From the NCBI RefSeq assembly GCF_028372415.1, contig NC_092874.1, positions 113,845,744 to 113,909,743 of the forward strand: DNA of 64,000 nt, read 5' to 3'. This document shows, piece after piece, positions 14,230 to 29,200 of the stretch. Positions within the stretch are counted from its first letter, which is position 1. Each line of letters starts with the position of its first letter. This stretch comes from Notamacropus eugenii. Taxonomy: Eukaryota > Chordata > Mammalia > Diprotodontia > Macropodidae. The translations under genes and the position numbers were made by a program. The notes under the pieces were generated by a model, which was not told the origin of the DNA, made no database searches, and was given only the letters and a program-made list of their open reading frames with translations.

Positions 14230-17200
14230 GTAAGTATCTCATTTGTTTCCTCCCTCCAGTGTCAACATGAGCTACAGCTGCATGGGGAATGGGAGAAGGA
14301 GTCACCATCTGTCAGAGGGAGGAAAGTTAGAACCCACGGATGCTTTTGTAGCAACTAGATGAGATCCACTACTTGAACTTTTGACCATTCCTTTGAAGGA
14401 ATGACTGATTTGCATTTAGGGGAGAATGCTAAAGAATTCCCCAACTTGAAATGGCCATTCTTACCACCATAGCCCTCTTTGTCTGTGCTATCAGCAGTGA
14501 GGTCACAGAGAGAGGTCAAAGAAAAGAGATGGTTTGAGATGAAGAGATAGAAAAAGTCATTCATTTCTATAAGATAGCATCTTTAGGGGCAGGAAATGGG
14601 GACCCTTTACAAGGTATAGAAATGGGTAATGATATTCATCTGTAAAATGAGAGAGCTAAGCTAAGACAGACTCTGAGGCCTCTTCCAGGGCTAGACCCTG
14701 TAACTAACGATGAATTTAGAACTATTGGGAATTATCACATGGCTGCCATGTGGTATAGTGGAATGCATAATGGTCCTGAAGTAAAAGAACTTGGGTTCAA
14801 ATCCCACCTCTGAAGCTTTACTACTTGTGTGACCTTGGGCAAGTCACTTACCCACTCCTGTGACTGAGTTACCTCACCTGCAAAATGAGGGGCTTGGACT
14901 AGATGGCTTCTGAGGTTCCTTCCAACTTTAGTGCTACGATCTACAGGGGCAGACTACACCAGGAGTCTGTAACCACTTCTGTGTCATGGATCCTTTTGGC
15001 AGCCTATGGACCCATTTTCAAAATAACCATAAAATTCATAATTAAAGAAATACTAAATTTCAGTTCAAGGTAGGTGAAAATAAAGAAGTATTTTTTTCCC
15101 ATCCAAATTTAAGGACCTCCGAAATGTCTCCTTAGACCCCAGGTGAAGAACCATTGCCTAGGCCTTCTAATGAATGGTGCTGATGTAGTGAAATGGAGTA
15201 GAACAGTCAGCTTGGTATCAGGAAAAGCAAACCAGACTTGAAGCAATTGGATTCAAATCCCCCACCAGCTACTTATTACCCTGGTAACCTTCAGCAGTCT
15301 ATGTAGGTTGATTTTTAAAATAAAATGACTGGAATAAATTACTTCAAAATTCCCTCCCAGTTCTAAACCTTATGATCTTGTATCTTGCTATGACAGTAAA
15401 TGACAAGATTTAGATTTCCAGGACCAAGCTCAGTTCCAGTAAAGTTTCTTGGGCCAGTAGGCCAGAGCTGAGGAATCCATTTCTATGGCACTTGGGTGAC
15501 AGAGGGCCCCAGAAAGCCAAAACTTCATTGGAATTCTTACTCTGGAGGACACTGCAAGACAAATATCGAGTGTGTCTTTGTGCCCTGATCTCAGGCGCAT
15601 GATTCGTTTGATTATTTTTGTTCTATGTGGATTTCCCCTCTGTGCTCTTGGAAGCAAAGAAACAAAATACATGGACTAACTAATGACACATTCAAAAACA
15701 AAGAAGATCCCCAAGTCCCTAGAGCGTGACCTTGACTTCCAGCGGGGTTCATGGAATCAGATCAGTCGGCATCCTCTGAGCAGAGATTGTTTTGGCTCCC
15801 CATGTTGAATTCCTCTCAGACTTACCCCTTGCCTCTCCTCCCCAGCCACCCCCTTCTCCTTCCCTCTCCAAACACAGACTTTGGTTCTATAGTCCTCAGT
15901 AAGCTGTGACTTGATAATTTCCATCAAACTGGTCCAACCCTTTGAGATATCAGATATGAGAGAAGGGTGGAAAAAAACCAAAAAGAACAAAAAAAAAAGC
16001 ACCTTTTGCTTAGCTATAATAACTTGGTCCCTAAGATTAAGCCCAGAAAAAAAAGTTAAATAGAGGAGATTAGGATGGTTCTCTTGGAAACAAGCTAGCT
16101 TAAATCATTCAGTGAATGCCCCCAGAGAGGCAGAGAGAAGCTGATTAAGGTTTGGCTGATATTGGCTAGCCAAGGATCGTGCTCAAACTTTTCATACCTC
16201 CACCTTCCCCATGTCTCCTTGCTGCCACTTTGTTTTCTATTTGAATAATAGCTCCCACTTAAATGACTCTTTAAGGTTGAAAAAATCCTTTCCCCACAAC
16301 AACTCCGTGAAGTAAATAGTGCAAATATTATTATCAATTTTGCCAATGAGGACACTGAAATGGTTAAAAAACCAAATGACTTGCCAAGCATGTGCCTGCA
16401 CAGCTAGTGTCTGGGGTAGAACTTGAACCCTAGGGCTCCTGACTCCAAATCTAGTGCTGTGTCCCCAGATGCCTCTCTTTAATCCAAATGTATTTGGGGA
16501 AAAAGAAAAGAAAAAAGGTGGAGATGGAGGAGGGGAATGTCATGGGAATCTGTCAAGATGAAATTAAATTGTAGTTGCTCAGTCATGTCTGACTCTTTGT
16601 GACCCCACTTGGGGTTTTCTTGGCAGAGATACTGGAGTCGGTTGCCATTTTCATCTCCAGTTTATTTTATAGATGAGGAATATTGAGGTAAACAGGGCTA
16701 AGTGACTTGCCCACAGTAGTACAGTAAGTGTCAGGTCAGATTTGAACTCAGGGAGATGGTCTTCCTGACTCCAGGCCCAGCACTCCATCCACTATGCCAC
16801 CTAGCTGCCCTGGAGTCTTTTGGCCCTTTGCCAAGAAAACCCCAAATGGGGTCATAAAGAGTGGAACACAACTGGATCTATTGAAAAAATGAAATGAAAG
16901 GGGAGCTATTAAGAATCTCCCCAGCTTCATGTGTAGGTCACTAGAAACTTCTCTCCAGAAGGAAATCATTCTCTCCTTCCAATACAACTTCATAGTTTCT
17001 TACATTTCTGTTCAAGGGAGTAGCCATCATGGGAGATGGTATGGTCTAATGGAAGGGATATTGGATGTTGTTCTGGTCCCAGCTATACCCCTTAGTCGTT
17101 ATGAGATCTCAAGCAACTCACTTAATTTCTCCATATTTCAGTTTCCTCAACTATAAAAGAAAGATAATAATACTTTCTGTGTTTACCTCATAGTATTGCA

Positions 17201-20200
17201 GTAAGGATCAACTGAATATAAAGTCCATTGTAAACTATAAAGGGTTCTACAAATGTCACCTATGAATATTATTAGTCAAAAGCGCTCTAGGGCTATATTA
17301 GTTCATTCTTTAGCTTCAACTTGTAATGTCTAATTTTTCTGTGACCTATAGTGAGCTGAAAGAGAAGTCTTCCAGAAGCAAAATGTGATTTGTGGCAGAT
17401 AGGATGGGAGTAGGTAGAGCTATTTTATCTGTGCAATTTTGTTGCCCAGAACATACTGCAAAATAAAATAAAATAAAAAACAGGCTCAAATTTGTCATGC
17501 AATTTATAATTTAAAAAATAATAGAGGTAATTCCATTAAATGGGAGTGGAAATTAGTTACAATAGTGGCTCACAGATGAGTGTTATTAACAATGCTCAGG
17601 GTCTGATAATTTCTATTTCAATTAATTATTCTGGAGGAGAAGAGGAAAAGAGATTAATGACCCCCTCTAAATTTCAATGCCCTGAGGTAAGACATCAGTT
17701 GCTCAGCCCTTGTTATAGTTCTGGAGCTGGGAGAGCATATGCACACTAAAGGCCAGAAGGCAGAGAGGCTTTGACATTGAATTTATGTTCACTACGACAA
17801 TTAAAAGTAGGGAAAGAAAAGGAGAGAAGAAAAAGATGGGAGAGGAGAAGAACTAGGGAGAAAGAAAACAGAAGAGATATGAAAGAGGAAATGAGGATGA
17901 TGAAGCAAGGTGGGAAAAGAATCCCCAGGGAACCTTTGTTTTGCCCAGTTTTCAGATGATTTGTGAGTTTTGGTTCTAGGTCCTCCGCTTCCCAAACTCT
18001 AGCTTGTCCTCTCCCTTATATTCTTTGACTTCTTAAAAAATGTTCATGTTTTTAAAATCTCTATTACTTCTGAGAGATGTTGTTCTTTAGAGCCTTAATT
18101 CTTCCTTCAACCTGGACTGCATCTCAGGAAAATAAAGACAGCATTAGTATTAATACTTAGTCCTTGAATCCCCAACTGGATTTGATTGCTTGATCTGCCT
18201 AAGTCCCCAGGGCACTTGAAACTGCTACTGAGCCCAACCATGGTGGTCTTAAGGGTGACACTTAGGGCCATTCCCAGAGACCTTCCCTTTATCTCTGACT
18301 CACAAGTACATAAGAAGTAGGAACCCAGAACCTAATTTTATGTGGAAAAAAGGGAGAGGAAGAGGGACTGACTTTTATAATCAGCTTAAGTGTTGTTATT
18401 AAAGTCATTACAGTTGTGATTGGTGTTTTCTTGGCAAAGATACTAGAGTAGTTTGCCATTTCCTTCTCCAGCTTATTTTACAGATGAGGAAACTGAGGCA
18501 AACAGGGTTAAGTGACTTGCCCAGAGTCACACAACTGGGAAGTGTTTGAGGCTGGATTTGAATCAGGTTCTCCTGACTCCAGGTCCAGTGCTCTATCCAC
18601 TGTGCCATTCAGTTTAAGAAACTTCCCCAAAATAAATACAATAACTGAGTTTTGTGAAGTTAAACTCAATTTAACCCAAACACAATTTCAGAAGAGCCGC
18701 CTTTATTTTGCCAACAAACTGAGCTAGTTTGCAACTGCGTGGCACATTATCTAAAGAAGCATTTCAGATCCTCTGTGAATTTTCCTTCTTAGCTCTCTCA
18801 GAACTCCTTTAGAATGATGTGATGGAGGGAGTCCCATACTTGGAGTCAAAAGACCTAGGTTAGGGTTTCATTTCTGCCACTTATTTTCTGTGTGACCTTG
18901 AGTAAATCACCCACCTCCTCACACTTATTAATCAATCAATCAACATTCATGATGTTATTACGCTATCATGTGCCTGTTATATGCCATGCACCACCCTAAA
19001 CCCTGGAGATACAAAAAGAGGAGACAGTCTCTGCCTTCAAGGAGCTCACAATCCAGAGGATAATGAGATGTGCCCTGTCTAAATAACTTTTTTTAAAAAA
19101 TGAAGTCTTGCATTTCATTGTCATAGGGAACTCCCAATGAGTGAATTTCCTCAGCCCATGCTGCTAAGTATTAACTGCACCCCTTAGAGGGGCACTGAAG
19201 GAGTGAAAAAACTTATCCAAGTTCATACAGCCAGTATGTGGGATTTGAACTCAGGTCATCATGACTCTGAGGCTGGCTGGCTGTCCACTGTGATACCACT
19301 CTGACTCTCCAAAAAATGGTTATGAAGTTCAAAACAGCACATCTGTTCCTGGGTCTGCCCTGGGTGCCAAACAAAACTAGTCCAATTGCTCTTCCACATG
19401 ACACTCAGGAATTCCATTAATTCAGATGGCATTCACCTGTGTGGTACAATGGCAAGACCTTTGGCTTGGGAGCCAAGGGGTTGGGGTTCAAATCCCAGTT
19501 CTGCTACCTGTGTAGCTTTAGCCTGTCTAGCCTCAGTTTCCTTACCTTGAAAATAAGTGGGATGAACCTATATATCAAATGACTTATACTCTTATGAGAT
19601 GGGAAGGAGAGGGAAGGAGAGAGAAAATTTGAAACTCAAAATTTTATTTTAAAAAAATGAATGTTAAAAATTGTCTTTATGTATAATTGGAAAAAATAAA
19701 ATTACTTTTAAAGAAAAGAAAAAATAAGGGGTCTTAATTGAATGACCTCTATGATCCCTTCCAACTCTAACTCTATGATGCTATGAACTTTCTCACTTAT
19801 AATAAACCTTCTTTTTTCCCTGACCTGGTCTAGCTAAGCCTCTCAACAGTTTCGGGAGACAATAGAAGTAAGAAAGGACTATCTTGACTTTGTTTGATGA
19901 GGCACACAAAGTGTAAGTGAGTGGCCTACGCAGAGGAAGAACCCAGATAAAAACTCAGGCTGTCCAACTCTTAGACTGTGCATACACACACAAACCAGAT
20001 TTGATGATTTTTCACAGAATTGACTGGTCTCTCCCATTTAAAATATTTAATTTAAAATTTAACTTCATTTAAAGTATTTTTTTGAAATTTTAAAACTTAG
20101 TTCAATTAAATAATTAGTAGTGAATACCCAAATATCCATAAGAAGTGGTATGTTTGTGAACGTAGCCTCAGGTCCCTTCCACATTCATAACCTCAGCCCA

Positions 20201-23200
20201 TCTCTTCAGCCCACAATTTCTGGCTCTATTTGTTTCTCAAGTCCCTTATTCTCTGAGAGTTCTTATAACTGCTTTTCTACTTCAGCTCCCAGCACTCATG
20301 TGCTGTGTTTCTTTACATTCTACTCCTGGATCTCAGAATCATGAGATCTCAGAGTGAGCAGGGACCTCTGAGACCACCTAGCTCCACCTAAACTTCTTCA
20401 TAACCAACAAGTGGCCATTCAGCCTTTGCTTGAAGACTTCCTCTGAAAAGGAACCCATTCCCCTTCGGCTTAGCGCTTATTATTAGGAAGTATTTCCAAA
20501 TGACAAGAATAAATTTGCTTCTAAACAATTTCTGAGATCAAGCAGATCTGCTAGTATCCTCCAAGATGCCAGCTTAGCAGAGGGCATTAAGGCATGATGC
20601 CAATTTCCATAACATACAAAGACAAACTTAACACATAAGATCATAGATGGGATGTCTGCTGGAAGTAGGGACATGCATAGCCTCCTCCCACCAAAGTGTG
20701 GACCGAGGGTCAATGCTCCTGACCAAAAGACCCACCCCACCCACTACCAGATCCAAGTCTTCTACTAACATCATCTGTCTCTTTGACAGCTTTCGGTAGT
20801 GGATCCCAATATCAGTTTTTAAACCTGGTAGGCCCATGTGCCCGACCCACTGTCTCAGTCTGCCCTCTAGGCTGATCTTGCTTTCTAGGGAAGGGTTGAC
20901 AAGGGAGCAGTGAGCGATGTTTGCTACAAACTAATCCCCCCATTTCCTCTCCTGCAGGAGGCTGCGTGTGCCTATGTCCTGATCGTGACAGCTGTATACT
21001 GGGTGTCAGAAGCGGTCCCACTTGGAGCTGCGGCCCTCGTACCCGCCTTTCTCTACCCTCTTTTTGGAGTCCTCCGATCCAGTGAGGTTAGACCCACATT
21101 ACACTCTGCTTAAATGTCCCAGGTGGAGGGGAAAGTCCAGAATATTTCACAAATAAAACATACCCAGCTACCACTTGAGTGGTACATCTCTTTACACTCT
21201 GGGGAAGAAAAAAAAATCCACAGCTTTATTCAAGCATTTATTAAGCACTTACTACGTACAGAGTATGAGTAAACAGAAGCGCACACATAGGACTTTATAA
21301 GCTAGTAAACCTACTTACAATTGAGGTGTTCTGCCGTTCTCTTCTTTAATGATTTCAACAATAATGATCTAAAAAATGACCACACCCAAACCCAATCACT
21401 ACTTTATTCTGCACAAGTTTACTCTATTTATATGATATGGCTTTGTGCTTAATGTTGTATTGCTATTGATTTTTTAAAATCTTTTTTTCATTTGTCCCTC
21501 TCACCCCATTATAGTGTAACCATCTCAGAAATGTGCTCTTTCCTTCATGTTTCTCTAAAGTGCTCACAACACAAGAATTGAGATGTAAATGCTCATTGAT
21601 CATTTAATGAAGCTTCTCAGAATGCCTTGCAAATGACCCTACCTCCTCCATCTCAGGTTACTATATGGATCTTTCTTAGACTCATTCAACCTCAAATCAT
21701 TGACTTCTTCTCACTCAGTATCCTTAAATTGTCACCCTTTTCTCTTTATGAGGCATTTTCTATGATCTTTGATGCAAATTGTTCAAGTTGGGTAAGTTTA
21801 AACATAGATATCTATGTTTAAATGTCAACCTAAGCCTACAGAAAGGAAAATAGAGTCAGATTCCAGAAGCAAAGGGAATGACAGTTTTCATACAAAGAAT
21901 CCTAGAATCACATAGAATCTCAGAACTAGAAGAGACCTCAGAAGTCATCCACTCTACCTTGTACCTGACCAAGATTCTACTCTGAGGAATCAGTGACAAA
22001 AGGTCATTTGGCTTTTTGTCTGAAGACCTCCAACAAGAGCCAACCCACTACCTCCCATTTCACTTTTTGATTATTCTAACTGTTCAGAAGTCTTTGCTTA
22101 TGTCAAGCATCTGAAAATCTGAAACTTTATAGCTTCAATTCTTTCTAATTCTGCCCTTTGGAGCTGAGCAGAACAAGTCAGTTCTCATTATTTCACATGA
22201 CAATCCCGAAAGTACTCGAAGATAGCTATAGTGCCTCCTCCCCCAAACTTTTCCAGGGTAAATACTTCAATCTTTTCTTACAAGGTATGATTTCCAGGCT
22301 CTTCATTATCCTAGTTCACAAATACCCTGGCACTTTTAATCTTTCCTGGATTTAAAACTTTGTAAGGGAAAGCAGTACTGTCAAATTCAAAAAGAAATAG
22401 GACCACTAACCAACACATATGGATCACTGAAGGCCACATGATAACTGAGAAATCTATATGTCTTATTGAAGTTTTATTGTTTGGTTAAATATGAACCAAT
22501 TATATTTTAATCTGGTTCAGGCTGCACTCTGGAGCATTTGGGCCATGTTTGACAACTCTGTTCAAGAAGGTCTAAGAAAAAATTTGCTACTGGACTTCAT
22601 TCTTCCATTTCATTCTTTTTATTAAAAACTGTTAGCTTAGAAGTGGATTTTTTAAAATAAGCCAATATTTAATTAAATAGAATAAAAATTTTTATCTCAC
22701 TGTAAATAGGACAGAAATTAAACACATGTCCTAGGCTTAGAAGAGAGATGTGGCCCAAGGACTCTGAGGAAATGGAAACTTGCAGGAAAAAGTAGATAGG
22801 TCAGGTTCTGAATGCTACAAAGAAGTTGCTAGGCAACAGTTCCACAAAGGATCAATGATCATGAAGAGTCAAGAAGGTCAAACCAATAAGGGATGAAGGT
22901 AGAGCCTGTAGTAGCATCTTTGTAAGGCAAGGTGGAGAGCTAGAGATGGTGCTTTTCAAAGGTAGAAGAAGAGAGCTATTGGGATAAAGTAAAAAGGCTT
23001 CTTCTCTCCTTAGAAATGCTGAAATACTCATCTCACTGGCAAGGGTAGAGTGGGAGGAGGGCAAGAATCACAAAATAACCAGCACTGATTAATCAGCAAC
23101 TGGTAGACTGGTTAACTTGGCTTTCACTTTGTTGGTTAATGCACAATGCCAATGAAACCAAACATGGGTTTAACTTTTGTATAAATAAGCTTGTTAACTT

Positions 23201-26200
23201 CACAAGGTGAAATCAGTTCCACAGCCATAATGCTCTTGAACTCTATCCTCCTAATGCTAAATGTATGACTTTGGAGAAAGTCTCTGCTCCAGTCAAACTA
23301 GCCCATGTGCTGTCTCAGTAGCAGTCTTTGTCTTTACCAGCTCAGTTCAATTCCACCAACTCAGTTTGATCTTTATCAGCTCAATTCAACTCCACCAACT
23401 CAGTTCAGTCTTCACCAGCTCAATTCAACTCCACAAACTCAATTCAGTCCTTACCAGCTCAATTCAACTTCACCAACTCAATTCGGTCTTTACCTGTTCA
23501 ATTCAACTCCACCAACTCGGTTTGGTCTTAACCAACTCAACTCAGCTCCACAAACATTTAGGGATACAAAAACAAAAGGAAAAACCAGTTCCTGCCCTCT
23601 CCTTATTGTCTACATTTCAACCTCCATCACAGCAAATGTCAATAGTTGGTATGAAAAATACCTAAAGGTTTTAGTTGTTGACTAAAAGCTCAACATATCA
23701 ACCAAAAAAGCTAACTGTTCTTAGAACATATTACAAGACGTTTAGTGTCCGTAAGAGCATAGAGAGATCACAGAGTAGTAGATCAAAGATTAACTTCAGA
23801 GTAAAACTTCTTAATCTGGGGTCCATAGACTCCCAAGGAGACTAGAGATGTCTTTCAGGGGTCCATAAATTTAAGTGGGAAAAAATGACTTCATTATTTT
23901 CACTAACTTGTAACTGAAATTTAGCATTTCCTTTTTTTTTTTCACAAACTTTACTTTGGCAAGAGGTCCACAGGCTTTACCAGACTGCCAAAGACTGAGA
24001 AAAAAGGCCTGGTTTCCGGTCCCCACTCTAACACAAAACAGTTGTGTGACCTTAGCAAATAGCAAGTTCTCTGTGCTCCAGACAATACTCTAAGACTTGT
24101 AAGTTATAGCATAGTTGCCTTTTGGATCTCCTTACACAAGAGGAGAAATAGATCTGTAGAATAAAAGCATCCAGAACAAGGGAGGCAACAGTCCCATTGT
24201 ACTCTACAAGTATTAAACCATTTCTAAAGTCATGTGTTCCTTTTCAGGTGCCACATTTTTATAGAGACATCTATTAACTGGAGCATGACCAAAGGAAGGC
24301 AATGAGAATGAATGAGAATGGTCAAGGAGTCTCCTAATGATGTTGTATGAGGATTATCTGAAGGAACTGGGAAAATTCGATCTAGGAAAAAGATGTTTTT
24401 AAAGATGGCTTTTGGAGAGGGGGTGGAAAGCAAGGGACATGAGTGCTGCCTTCAGCTTGCATGACTGTCGTTGGGAAGAGAAATTAGATTTATTCTATGT
24501 AGTTCCAAGAGTGCAGAATAAGGCTACAGACAGGAAGTTCACAGAAAGGTATATTTTGAGTGAACCTTTTCACAGTTAATACTATCTCAAAAAAGATCTC
24601 TCTGTGGGTTGAGAGGTTATATCAGATAACTGCTGAAATCCCTTCCAGTTTTTAAGGTCTATGATTTTATCATTTTGAGTATCCATACAGATACAGATAT
24701 GTATATATGTGTATGATCACATCAGTGTGAAAATCCTTTCCAAAGAAGCAGATTGTATTCATGCCTCTCCTTACTGTGTGACTCTAAACCAGGCCTCCAG
24801 GCCACATGTGACTTCTTAGGTCCTTGGGTGCAACGTCTTTTGACTGAGTCTAAGTTTTACAGAACAAATCCTTTTATTAAGGGGATTTGTTCTGTGAAGT
24901 TTGGATTCAGGCAAAAGGTTGCATTTGAGGACCTACATAAAGGGTCACATGTGGTCTGGAGGTCAGAGGTTCCCTGCCTCTGCAGTCTAATCTATGTCGT
25001 CCAACAAGCTGGAATAGGGTCTTCCTCACCTTCTTTTAATATCACAAAGATACCAGTAGAGTCCAGGTACTATCCATCAATAATCCTTTGCTCTTGCCAT
25101 GTGACTAGCCCATCTTTTCTGTCCATACATTCCCTTCATCCCATACTTATCCACACTTCCCCTTCATAAGTCTTGGTTTATCATGGTCTGCTCCCACTCA
25201 TGATATGCCTCTTCATTGTCTTCTCATTTTCAATTCAATAGAGCCTCTTGGGGGTTCCATGTGTTCACAGTCATATAATGCCACCAAGAGAATATCAGTA
25301 TTAAAAAGAGTTCTAGGTCATTAAAAGAATTTTTCAATCTCCTAAAGGCAATCCAGCCTTCTCCCTTCCTACATAATTCTAAATGTAAGTTAATTCTAAC
25401 AACAAAATTTATATAGCTTATGCTAAATGCTTTACAGTTAGAATCGCACTTGATCCTCACAACAATCCTAGGAGACAGGTGTTGTTATTATCCCCATTTA
25501 CTATATAATAATAGTAGCTAACATGTATAAGGTGCTTACTATGTGCTAAGTCCTGTGCAAAGCACTTTACAATTATCATTTCAACTTGAATCTCTCTATA
25601 ATCTTAGGAGATAGAGTCTATTATTATATTCACTTTACAGATGAAGAAACCGAGGCAAAGAAAAGTTAAGTGACTTGCCCAAGGTCACACTACTAATAAG
25701 TGGCCAAGACCAAGATAATACGATTACATTATCATACATAGTACTGCCTGTGCTGGGTCTGCTCTCTCATTTTTCTGTATCCTTCACCCTTGGGCCATCA
25801 GCTGTAAATTCTCACTGCAGTCACTAAGTAAAAGATCCCTTTCTGGTTTATTGCTTTTTAATCTGTCATGGGATAGGAAACTAGATAATTGAGCCTATTG
25901 CAAACTGTGATTTAATTAGGAGAAAGTTGTCCATAAATGATAAGCTAATGGCCTCTACTAGGGAGTAAAGTGAGGGGCTTTAATGCCTGCGCTTTGACAG
26001 CTATTTTTAGTGCTGAAAAGTGTCAGGAATGACCTCTTCTAAGCATCCTAGCCCTCCCTACCTGGTACTCCTCCACTCACTGCACTGTTCCCAGGGGCCT
26101 TTTCCTGCCATCCCGAAGGCAACCTTCAGCTAGTGATAAATACTATTGTTACAGCAAGGAGGGAAACATCCAAAGCTAGATCTGAGATAGCAAAGTGGCC

Positions 26201-29200
26201 CGAGCATCAGGGTTCTTTATTCTGTTCACATGCATCTTCCTTTTCTGACTGCTTGTCCTAACTTAGAATTTTCTTCCTTGTCTAACCCTGAGCTACTTGG
26301 GGAATTAACTTCTACCCTGGCAACTGGCCTTAACTTTCTGCATACCCTGACTATATTCTTAACTTTCTCTAAACACAATCACTGTTAACAGTGTATCACT
26401 TAGAGACAGTCCCCAACCTTCCACCCAGCATGATAACATAACTTAGACCCAAACCTTAGACCCCAATGTGAATTCTAGAGAGAAGCGCAACATGGTTACA
26501 GTTTATGATGACTCCCTACGAAACTCCCTACCAAAGCTTTTAAAGGGTTCCAGATGAAGCAATGATCAATAAGGGATAGGGATTTGATCTATGACTTTAT
26601 TAAAACAGGAAAATTCTGAATGAAGAAACTCCCTCCGTACAAGAGGACTGGCATTTGTAGTCTTAAAGAGTTGTCTAAAGCAATGAGAGGTAAAATGTTT
26701 TGCCCAAAGTATATGTTTTAGGGGTAACACTTGAACCCAGATCTTTCTGTCTTTAAAGTTGGATCTTTATCCTTTATAGTATGTTGCTTCTCAATCATCT
26801 ATAAAACTAAAGAAAAACACCACTAAATTCCTCCATCCATTCCAGGTCTATACAAAAAGGGGGCCTGAAGTCATCATGGTCTCCAATAAATAAAAGAACA
26901 TGTGAGGTATCAGAATAGTGAAAAGAAAGAATTCCCTGGTCACCTTCTGAAGTACACCATTTGGACAACCATGTTTTCCATAGCTTTTAATCTGAGCTTG
27001 AGTTCTTGAGGGGGGAGATGTCATTGCTATGGACATGAACAAGCCACCTGTAGCTCCTCCCACATTCAGTACCTAGCCCTGCCCCACCCCTCCCCCAGTG
27101 CTTTGGTTTTCCTACTGCTGGAGCCCTTCAATGGACACTGAAAGAAATTATGGGCATTTATTAATCAATGCTTCCTGACATTCTAAACCTACCACTAACT
27201 GTATCCCTCAGAAAGGAGCCAGGTCACAGTATCCTTTTTCGGAGCTTTACTCATAACAATACCAACATTGTCTTTCTTGGATAGAGAAGATCTGAGTCCA
27301 GAAAGCCTAGAGAAGGTAGACCAGATGCCCCCAAACCTAACAGGATATTTGAAGATGGGGGATTTAAACCAGGAAACAGAAATGGTCCCCTAGTACCTGA
27401 ACCACAGGAAACATTCAGAAGCACAGAATCTGTTGAGTCTGACAATACAGTGATTCCCATTCTTACAAGGACTCAACTCAACACCTGAAGGATGAGTTTG
27501 CTCAAACAACTACCAAGTCTCCAACCCCCAACAGTCTCAGGCATTTCATTGGTCTCTTTACAAATAACCCAAGAGCAAGTCCATGAGAATTAGGAAGAGT
27601 GCACATATCCACCTGACCCCCATTGGCTGTCAGGGGACTACATCATTAGCTAAGGAACCCATGTCAATAAGCATGACACATAATTGGATTTCAGAGATAG
27701 AAAACTGCGTTGTTGTACCCTCATTCTACATCTGTACTGCAGAAAGCCCAAGTAGCATTCATTTGAGTGCCTCGTAAAACATTCTCAAAAAAATGTTCCA
27801 TCCTGAGCATGCTACATGATCCTTCTCAAGGACAGCAGAAGACAAGCCCAGCTCCAATCATACCATTAGCTTCCTAAATGAGGAATCATAATCCACACAG
27901 AGATTTGATGACAGGATCATAAATCTGAAATGAGAAGAAACCTTAAAATCCAATTCCCTCATTTTACAAATAAGGAAACTGAGGCCTGGGGGAGGTTAAG
28001 TGATTTGCCCAAGGTCACAGAGGTAGAAAGCAAATAAGAGTAAGTAAGTAAGAAGAGGGGCAGCTTAGGTGGTGCAGTACATGGAGTGCTGGCCCTGGAG
28101 TCAGGAGAACTTGAGTTCAAATCTGGCCTCAGATACTTACTAGCCGTGTGACCCTGGGCAAGTCACCTAACCCTGTTTGCCTCAGTTATCTCATCTGCAA
28201 AATGAGCTGGAGAAGGAAATAGCAAACCACTCCAGTATCTCTGCCAAGAAAATTCCAAATGGGGTCATGAAAAGTCAGATACAACTGAAATGATTCAACA
28301 ACAAAAAAGAAAGAGGTAGGATATGACCACTGGTCCTTACTCCAGACACTGTGCAGCAACATATCCCTGATTCAATTACTAGACATTAATAGTTGGCATT
28401 TGTATAACACTCTAAGATATGCAAAATATTTTACTTATATTATCTTATTTGATCCTCACAGAAACCATGTGAGGTAAGCACTATTATTATCCCCATTTTA
28501 CAGATAAGGAAATTGAAGCTTAGAGAGGTCAAGTGACCCTATCTAAGGTCAGAGAGCTAAATAAGTATCTGAGGTAGGATTTGAACTCAAGTCCGACTCC
28601 AGGGTCAGCATTCCGTCTACTGCACCACCTAAACTGCCCCACCTCTTGCTTACTTACTCTTACTTGTTTTGTGCTTTTTTTGCAGCTTTTTGTCCACTTC
28701 ATTGTAGGTATTTATTAAATATTTATTTAGGTATTTATTAGGTACCTACAACAAACACACAAAAGCATGCTAATGGTAAAATGGGATAGCAGTCAGAAAG
28801 GACCAAAGTGCTATGAGGAAAATCAAGGAAGGAATGATCCCACTGGGATAAGAAGGATGAGGAGAAGGAACTGGGGTTAGGCAAGACATCAGTTGGGTTG
28901 AGACTTGAAGAAAGGAGGATTTTCAACAACTATATGTGGAAAAGTAGGGAAGTGGCATGAATAAAGACCTGGAAACAAAACAAGACCAGGACAATTGGGA
29001 ACCAAGAATAAGCCAGCATGCATACTGTGGGAAGAAGAGTAGTGACCAGACTAGGCAACATTTAAATGCCAGGATCAGGAGTTTATACTTTAAGAAACAA
29101 TGGGGAACAATGGTTTGGGGCGGAGAAATTATGTGATCAAGGCAGTGCATTATAAAGATGACTCAGGGAATTAGGTAGAAAAAAAATCTAAATGAGATAA

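Larger units (their letters stand above)
14230..20957 (+). other. SLC13A4: SLC13A4 intron 1
   Basis: 6.7 kb with MIR-type elements (14745-14942, 15170-15390, 16243-16470, 17033-17272, 18815-18925), SINE copies, an L1 tail at 19580 and an L3/CR1-type fragment at 20340-20480. 17280-18400 and 19800-20335 show no recognisable feature apart from a GA-rich patch near 17800-17920. Confidence 0.7.

Noticed and set aside
23338-23555. CRISPR-like array
   Set aside because: Units are contiguous diverged tandem repeats without unique spacers, in an animal genome.
28056-28140. Possible tRNA gene, because of tRNA-like A and B box sequence
   Set aside because: It is the head of a SINE that recurs many times in the window; no complete cloverleaf is present.
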